Assembly: GCF_902460415.1 (NCBI RefSeq)
Contig: NZ_CABPTY010000002.1
Location: forward strand, 473,134 to 537,133
Direction of reading: 5' to 3'
Source: Campylobacter_A concisus_Y
GTDB lineage: Bacteria; Campylobacterota; Campylobacteria; Campylobacterales; Campylobacteraceae
DNA length: 64,000 nt
Numbering within the stretch: the stretch's first letter is position 1; every line of letters begins with the position of its first letter. Of this stretch, positions 60,601 to 64,000 are shown piece after piece. The translations under genes and the position numbers were made by a program. The notes below the pieces were generated by a model, which saw only the letters and a program-made list of their open reading frames with translations, was not told the DNA's origin and searched no databases.

Positions 60601-62783
60601 TTTACATTGAAATTTATCACGCCTGTTATGATAGAAGAGGCATTTTTAGTGCTAAAGCTAAGATCTATCATTTGACTTGATTTACCATCTTTTGAAAGAG
60701 TGAGATCATTCTCAAAAGATGGATAAGCACTTGGTTTTAGCGTATTGTTTTTAAATTTATACTCTTTAAACTCGCTATTTTTATATTCATCATCAAAAAA
60801 GCTCACCTGCATGCTACCATCAAGCTCGCTAGCAGCGCCACCAAAGAGATAGTTACTAGCTAGATTTGCTCTAACAAGCTCATTTGAGAAAAATTTATCT
60901 CTCTCAAGCGTTATCTCATTTTTTATCCTATTTGGCATAAAACTCTCAATAAAAAATGGCACATTTGAGATCACTTTGCTTGCGTAAATTACTTGCATAT
61001 TAAATCTACCGCTAAGATCACTTAGTATCTCTTTTTCAAAATTTACCATGCCAACGTCATTTGTATTTTTTGAAATTTCAGCACTACTTTTGCCTTGTGG
61101 ATCGAAAAATTTTATCTTTACAGGCATATTTTTTAAAGGATTAAAATCTCTATCCCTTAGATAGATTGCCCCCTTTAAACTCTCATTTGGTCTTATGATA
61201 TTTGAAGCAAAATGAACGTACGCATCGATACTCTCACTGGCATTTTGGCTCATAAATTTCGCTTCATTTAGCGCTTCGTCTTCTTTTAAAATAAGAAAAT
61301 TTTGCTCTTTTCCAAGAGAGACAACCACCGAAGAGATATCTTTATAAATATCTTTTTTGTTAAATTTAAAAACACCTATATCATTTGTCGCACCAACTGC
61401 GATTTCTTCGTTCTTTTTGCCATAAATTTTCACATTTGCGTTTGGAAGCATTGTATTTTCGCCAAGACGATTTGCAAATACGAAAATTTCATCCTTGCCA
61501 AGCTTTGCATTTACGGCGATATCACTTAGATATACTACTTTTGAGACGCTCTTATCTTTGCCGTAGTTTAAATTTATCTTATAAACGCCGTCTCCAGCTC
61601 CAGCAAAGTCAACTTTGATTTTATTTAGAGAAATTTCATTTAATGCGCCATCAAGCTTATAACTTTTGCTTGCCACTTTTGTGCTAAAGTTACTTAACTC
61701 TTCGTTATTGTCATTAAAATTTAAGAAATATCTAAAATTTTGATCGCTTAGCTTTTCAATGCTTATATTTAGCTCAGGTAAATTTGCACTTCTGATACCG
61801 ATTTCGCCAACACTTGAGATATATGGCTCATTATTTATAAAATTTGCAAATGGAGTGAAATTGCCAGCTACTACTTCATAGCTACTTTCATCCCTTACTA
61901 CATTTCTATCATCGCCAAAACCGGGCTTAATAGTGATTTCATAACTATTTTGTGGCTTAAAATCGTCACTTGTAATATCAATGTAGTAATAATATTCGCT
62001 AAGTTCTGAGTTTTCTTCATAGTTGTCACTATATTTAACGTCACTAATGCTAAAGTTTTTTACACCTTTAATGTTTATAAATTTCTTTAAGTTAATGTCG
62101 TCATCAAGCCAATTTTTTAGATAAATTCTAAAGCCCAAGATACCATTATCAAGGCTCACTGGATAAATTTCTGGTATCTCAAGACTCTTTGCATTATCAT
62201 TTATATTTACGCTTTCTTCGCTTATTTCATCGGCAAAATTTACTATCGTTTCACCTGAAAGCGTTGCGCCAAATTTGCTCTCAAATTTTTCACCAAAATC
62301 AAAAACTGGATTGCTTAAATTTTTATCAAGATTAAGCTCAAAGCTATTGTTAGAAAGCTCAATTGCTTTAAATTTCGCATCTTTTACAGCAATATTTTTG
62401 ATAGCTTCAATATTTACTTCATCATTAAATTTAAGTATATATTTGCTATCGCTTATTTTTTCTATCTTTGTTAGTTCAAATTCTTTCGTAGCAAAACTAG
62501 CAGTGCTTCCATTTTCAAGCTTGCAGCTATAATCCAAACCAGCATGCATATCTTTTGTAAAAAGTAGCAAGCTTTGACTATTAAATCTAACCGTACCATT
62601 TAATGCTGGTTGGCACAAAAGTAGCTTTTTATCACTTAGCATACCAACAAAATTTTTATCGACTTTATCTTCTAGTCCAAACTCTACGCTTAGGGGCGAT
62701 TTTATCTGCGCAGTGCCATTTAGGCTCAAAGCATATAAATTTGTCATTCCCAAAAGTGCTAGAAGTGCTACTTTTTGCCACAT
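57663..62783 (-). CDS. Bacterial alpha-2-macroglobulin-like protein with thioester
   Basis: 1706 aa, the usual size of YfhM-type proteins. Signal peptide MWQKVALLALLGMTNLYA. It has macroglobulin-like domains in the N-terminal half, a bait-type region near 1000-1080 and the thioester motif PYGCAEQRSS (Cys 1275), then an alpha-helical thioester domain (LIKMQKPDGSFGYWSDLGST) and receptor-type domain. It is thought to trap proteases that reach the periplasm and shield the cell wall. It has no lipobox cysteine, unlike E. coli YfhM, so it is probably free or anchored differently. It starts one base after pbpC, its usual partner; AAGGAG before the ATG lies in the pbpC end. Confidence 0.9.
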   Translation of the reverse strand: MWQKVALLALLGMTNLYALSLNGTAQIKSPLSVEFGLEDKVDKNFVGMLSDKKLLLCQPALNGTVRFNSQSLLLFTKDMHAGLDYSCKLENGSTASFATKEFELTKIEKISDSKYILKFNDEVNIEAIKNIAVKDAKFKAIELSNNSFELNLDKNLSNPVFDFGEKFESKFGATLSGETIVNFADEISEESVNINDNAKSLEIPEIYPVSLDNGILGFRIYLKNWLDDDINLKKFINIKGVKNFSISDVKYSDNYEENSELSEYYYYIDITSDDFKPQNSYEITIKPGFGDDRNVVRDESSYEVVAGNFTPFANFINNEPYISSVGEIGIRSANLPELNISIEKLSDQNFRYFLNFNDNNEELSNFSTKVASKSYKLDGALNEISLNKIKVDFAGAGDGVYKINLNYGKDKSVSKVVYLSDIAVNAKLGKDEIFVFANRLGENTMLPNANVKIYGKKNEEIAVGATNDIGVFKFNKKDIYKDISSVVVSLGKEQNFLILKEDEALNEAKFMSQNASESIDAYVHFASNIIRPNESLKGAIYLRDRDFNPLKNMPVKIKFFDPQGKSSAEISKNTNDVGMVNFEKEILSDLSGRFNMQVIYASKVISNVPFFIESFMPNRIKNEITLERDKFFSNELVRANLASNYLFGGAASELDGSMQVSFFDDEYKNSEFKEYKFKNNTLKPSAYPSFENDLTLSKDGKSSQMIDLSFSTKNASSIITGVINFNVNDDGKNVSDTKSFTLYPYKDMVGIAASTTFAEPNEDVKIRTVVVDMSSQKAVKSNLKFDIKRVTWQYQRDANGYIKWFQTLEDVDNFYKDNGEFSYKFTQSGSYVIIATNLVSGASTSLDMDVSGYNYSTLAPTKELSKSQIKLNKTIYKKGDELSADISSAIKEGIALVTLEDGGVKAYKVVKIKNNSANVKFKLDFDFSGLYVSANIYRMTDGGLTPFRTYGKVYAKADKSSRILDLSLDAPNTAKGDENIKISLKTKPKAYVNLFITDVGVLDITSQKPADPLKFFDKILPDGVFDYDIYNMLTNYKVEGKTLSFGGDMAALAMEAKMAKHASPVDSKKVKTYANLVSLQADDNGEISYEFKTPNGFNSAIRVDVVANNETGMNAVNKEILVKDDVIIKPSALVYLLKGDELNANLRLINITNEDKNLTIKVASSKNLSIKTKENINLKPLENKAFTFKISALEAGAGEYNITISDKNSSKTAQNLLDVVNPYTISTYAKSSVFDKESMISLPKGFHNVSIDASSSVSSVLLAASKNLVEYPYGCAEQRSSRLLALLNLKPKDELEKNDQKRFIVNGMSELIKMQKPDGSFGYWSDLGSTNAFASIYATDVLLDLEEAGYELNKNVKQRALNSLLKYTNTDIEALYAIYVSSRANVTDKSVLNKIYDHKAYNTTALNKYLMAAALKLNGLNDEAKVALKDIKKAQAADYSRDYSSFGSKMRDNAFILYLHAKYFDKNDYSDDLANFLITNLNELSSTQERAFTLRALNAYFGKDVGEKNNKFKLSYNGESKEFDGLLSVSFTAKDGNFTITPLGENKLYATILSYAYVPLEIKHKIEPKELDIYRTFVDEKGKELGLDSLRVNDVIYSKIVINSKAMVKNGVINEIVSSCFEPINENLSGFSKNLKDSIELEYQSIKDDRVLSFYALDSDKREAVLYTPYRVRLSGKCSLGAVTTENMYNERQNDYDLAQRSFTVK

Positions 62784-62784
62784 T

Positions 62785-64000
62785 TTATCTCCTTATTTTT
62801 ATTGTTATTTCACTTTGATTTGAGTTTTGATCAAGGCATTTTATGCTGTGCTCGCCAAGAGTTAGATCAAACTTTTTTTCGCTTGCATTTTCTATCTTAG
62901 AAAAGTTCAAATCATCTATTTTTAGGTAAATTTCATCGCCTAAAAACGCGTAGCATTTTACCATAACTTGTGTAATATTTTCATCTGTCACTATCTCTTC
63001 ATTGTCATACGGATAGGCAAAAACTGGCTTTTTATCTTTAAAAATTTCAGCGCAAGGACTTTTTTGTATCTCATCTTTATCCAAAAGCTCATTTTTAACC
63101 AAAAAATCGAGCTCTTCGCCCCTTAAACTTTCGCACTTATCCTTTAAATCTACACCCTTTATCCTATCGTCAAGTGCCATTTTTTTGCACTTTTCATAGT
63201 TAAAGGCATCAAGGCAAGTTGGCAGCTTTTCTATGCCATCTGGCTCACTCATAAATCTTAACTTCTCTTTTTGAGCGATTATCTTAAACATATCAAAAAG
63301 GCTCTTTGATACGTCATTTAGTCCTGTTAATTTATCAGTTTTGCTAGCATTAAAATTTCCAATCCAAATAGCAATTGTGTAATTTTCATCAACACCTATT
63401 GCGTAAAGATCACGTGAGTTTGCGCTTGTGCCAGTTTTAAAGGCTATTTTGGGCGTATTTTGGGCGTACTGCCAAGCATTTTTTAGATATGATCTTGAGG
63501 CTTCGCTTAGCATTTTAGCAGTCAAATAGGCACTTTGAGGTGAAATGAGAGTTACATTATTCTCTTCATTTTTGTAGTTTTTTCCTGCAAACTCAAGTGG
63601 CCTATAAATGCCGTCATTAGCATAAATAGTATAAAGATGAGCAAGATCAAGCAGGCTCATTTCAGCACTTCCAAGCGTTATAGAAGCTCCATAATACTCC
63701 TTATTTTCATCTACCAAATTTACCTTTTCAAGTAGTTCGTAAAGGGAATTGTCTTTTAGTTTTAAGTTTAAATTTATAACCGGAATATTTAGACTAAAAT
63801 TTAGAGCATCTTTCGCGCTTACGATACCTAAAAAATCATTACTAAAATTCTTTGGGGCATACTCTTTTATATAAATTTGCGTATCTATTAGCTGCGAGCT
63901 TGGCGTGATGAGACCGCTATCAAGCGCAAGCGAGTAGATAAAAGGCTTTAGCGTGCTGCCGGTGTTTCGCTTCATATTTATGGCTGAGTTTTTGCCGTCG
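62785..64000 (-). CDS. pbpC: Penicillin-binding protein 1C, C-terminal part
   Basis: The gene enters from the right edge, so the N-terminal glycosyltransferase domain is outside the window. The visible part begins DGKNSAINMKRNTGSTLKPF, which contains the transpeptidase SxxK serine (STLK). It then shows an SxN-like motif region and the KTG box FKTGTSANSRD near 180 in the visible part. The tail of about 150 residues is the PBP1C C-terminal domain (BiPBP_C, ending ITIKIRR). Bifunctional peptidoglycan synthase, linked as in many bacteria to the macroglobulin gene one base downstream. Confidence 0.93.
   Translation of the reverse strand, partial: DGKNSAINMKRNTGSTLKPFIYSLALDSGLITPSSQLIDTQIYIKEYAPKNFSNDFLGIVSAKDALNFSLNIPVINLNLKLKDNSLYELLEKVNLVDENKEYYGASITLGSAEMSLLDLAHLYTIYANDGIYRPLEFAGKNYKNEENNVTLISPQSAYLTAKMLSEASRSYLKNAWQYAQNTPKIAFKTGTSANSRDLYAIGVDENYTIAIWIGNFNASKTDKLTGLNDVSKSLFDMFKIIAQKEKLRFMSEPDGIEKLPTCLDAFNYEKCKKMALDDRIKGVDLKDKCESLRGEELDFLVKNELLDKDEIQKSPCAEIFKDKKPVFAYPYDNEEIVTDENITQVMVKCYAFLGDEIYLKIDDLNFSKIENASEKKFDLTLGEHSIKCLDQNSNQSEITIKIRR

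Noticed and set aside
1..64000. CRISPR array, insertion sequence, prophage or integrated element
   Set aside because: No regularly spaced repeats, transposase or integrase genes were seen; tRNA genes show no flanking duplication of their 3' ends.

Overview
The window is a dense, AT-rich bacterial chromosome segment whose gene content and order fit Campylobacter, probably the C. concisus side of the genus. The evidence is a flgA-ubiX-coaD-tmk-hisS-speA-aspB block like the one in C. jejuni, an aroB / MscS channel / mtaB run, a cts/MSHA-like transformation-secretion cluster, metNI with tandem metQ genes, and a CfrA-type siderophore receptor next to a Cee-type esterase. The species itself is not proven by the sequence. 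No rRNA, insertion sequence, prophage or CRISPR array is visible. Two tRNA genes (Gly-GCC, Arg-GCG) are present, and one run of 256 N bases interrupts a coding region.

Layout. 1-8.4 kb (+): tail of a probable transport lipoprotein, then a tightly packed set of TrkA-like regulator, aroB, MscS channel, mtaB, an FtsH-like AAA protein without its protease motif, mogA and a membrane protein. 8.4-21.3 kb (-): murA, moeA, tRNA-Gly, flgA, ubiX, coaD, tmk, hisS, speA, aspB and thiSFGHE, mostly overlapping and possibly one long transcript. 21.4-23.5 kb (+): NlpC/P60-like lipoprotein, DUF455 ferritin-like protein, sixA. 23.5-34.9 kb (-): soluble chemoreceptor and PAS partner, preceded by a cluster that matches the MSHA-pilus/competence machinery gene by gene (I, J, K, L, M, N, E, G) but has no pilin genes. 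35-39.4 kb (-): era, hslU, hslV, rplI, argG. 39.5-42.5 kb (+): enterobactin-type receptor broken by a frameshift and a nonsense codon, followed by an intact periplasmic esterase. 42.5-45.2 kb (+): S4 protein, tsaE, lptB, rpoN. 45.2-46.6 kb (-): small secreted protein, J-domain protein, short unknown protein. 46.6-50.6 kb: tRNA-Arg, an unknown helical protein, murG-ftsW (-), murI (+). 50.6-57.5 kb (-): DedA protein and valS-metN-metI-metQ-metQ. 57.6-64 kb (-): alpha-2-macroglobulin-like protein and the 3' part of pbpC.

Most interesting: the metI-metQ spacer holds a 19-codon leader rich in Met and Cys codons, with a good ribosome-binding site. It is followed by two mutually exclusive RNA hairpins, an arrangement that fits leader-peptide attenuation of methionine uptake. 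Other points are the FtsH homologue lacking HExxH, flgA having no normal start codon after tRNA-Gly, and a sequence-level indication that the N run in the pilO-like gene is an artefact.
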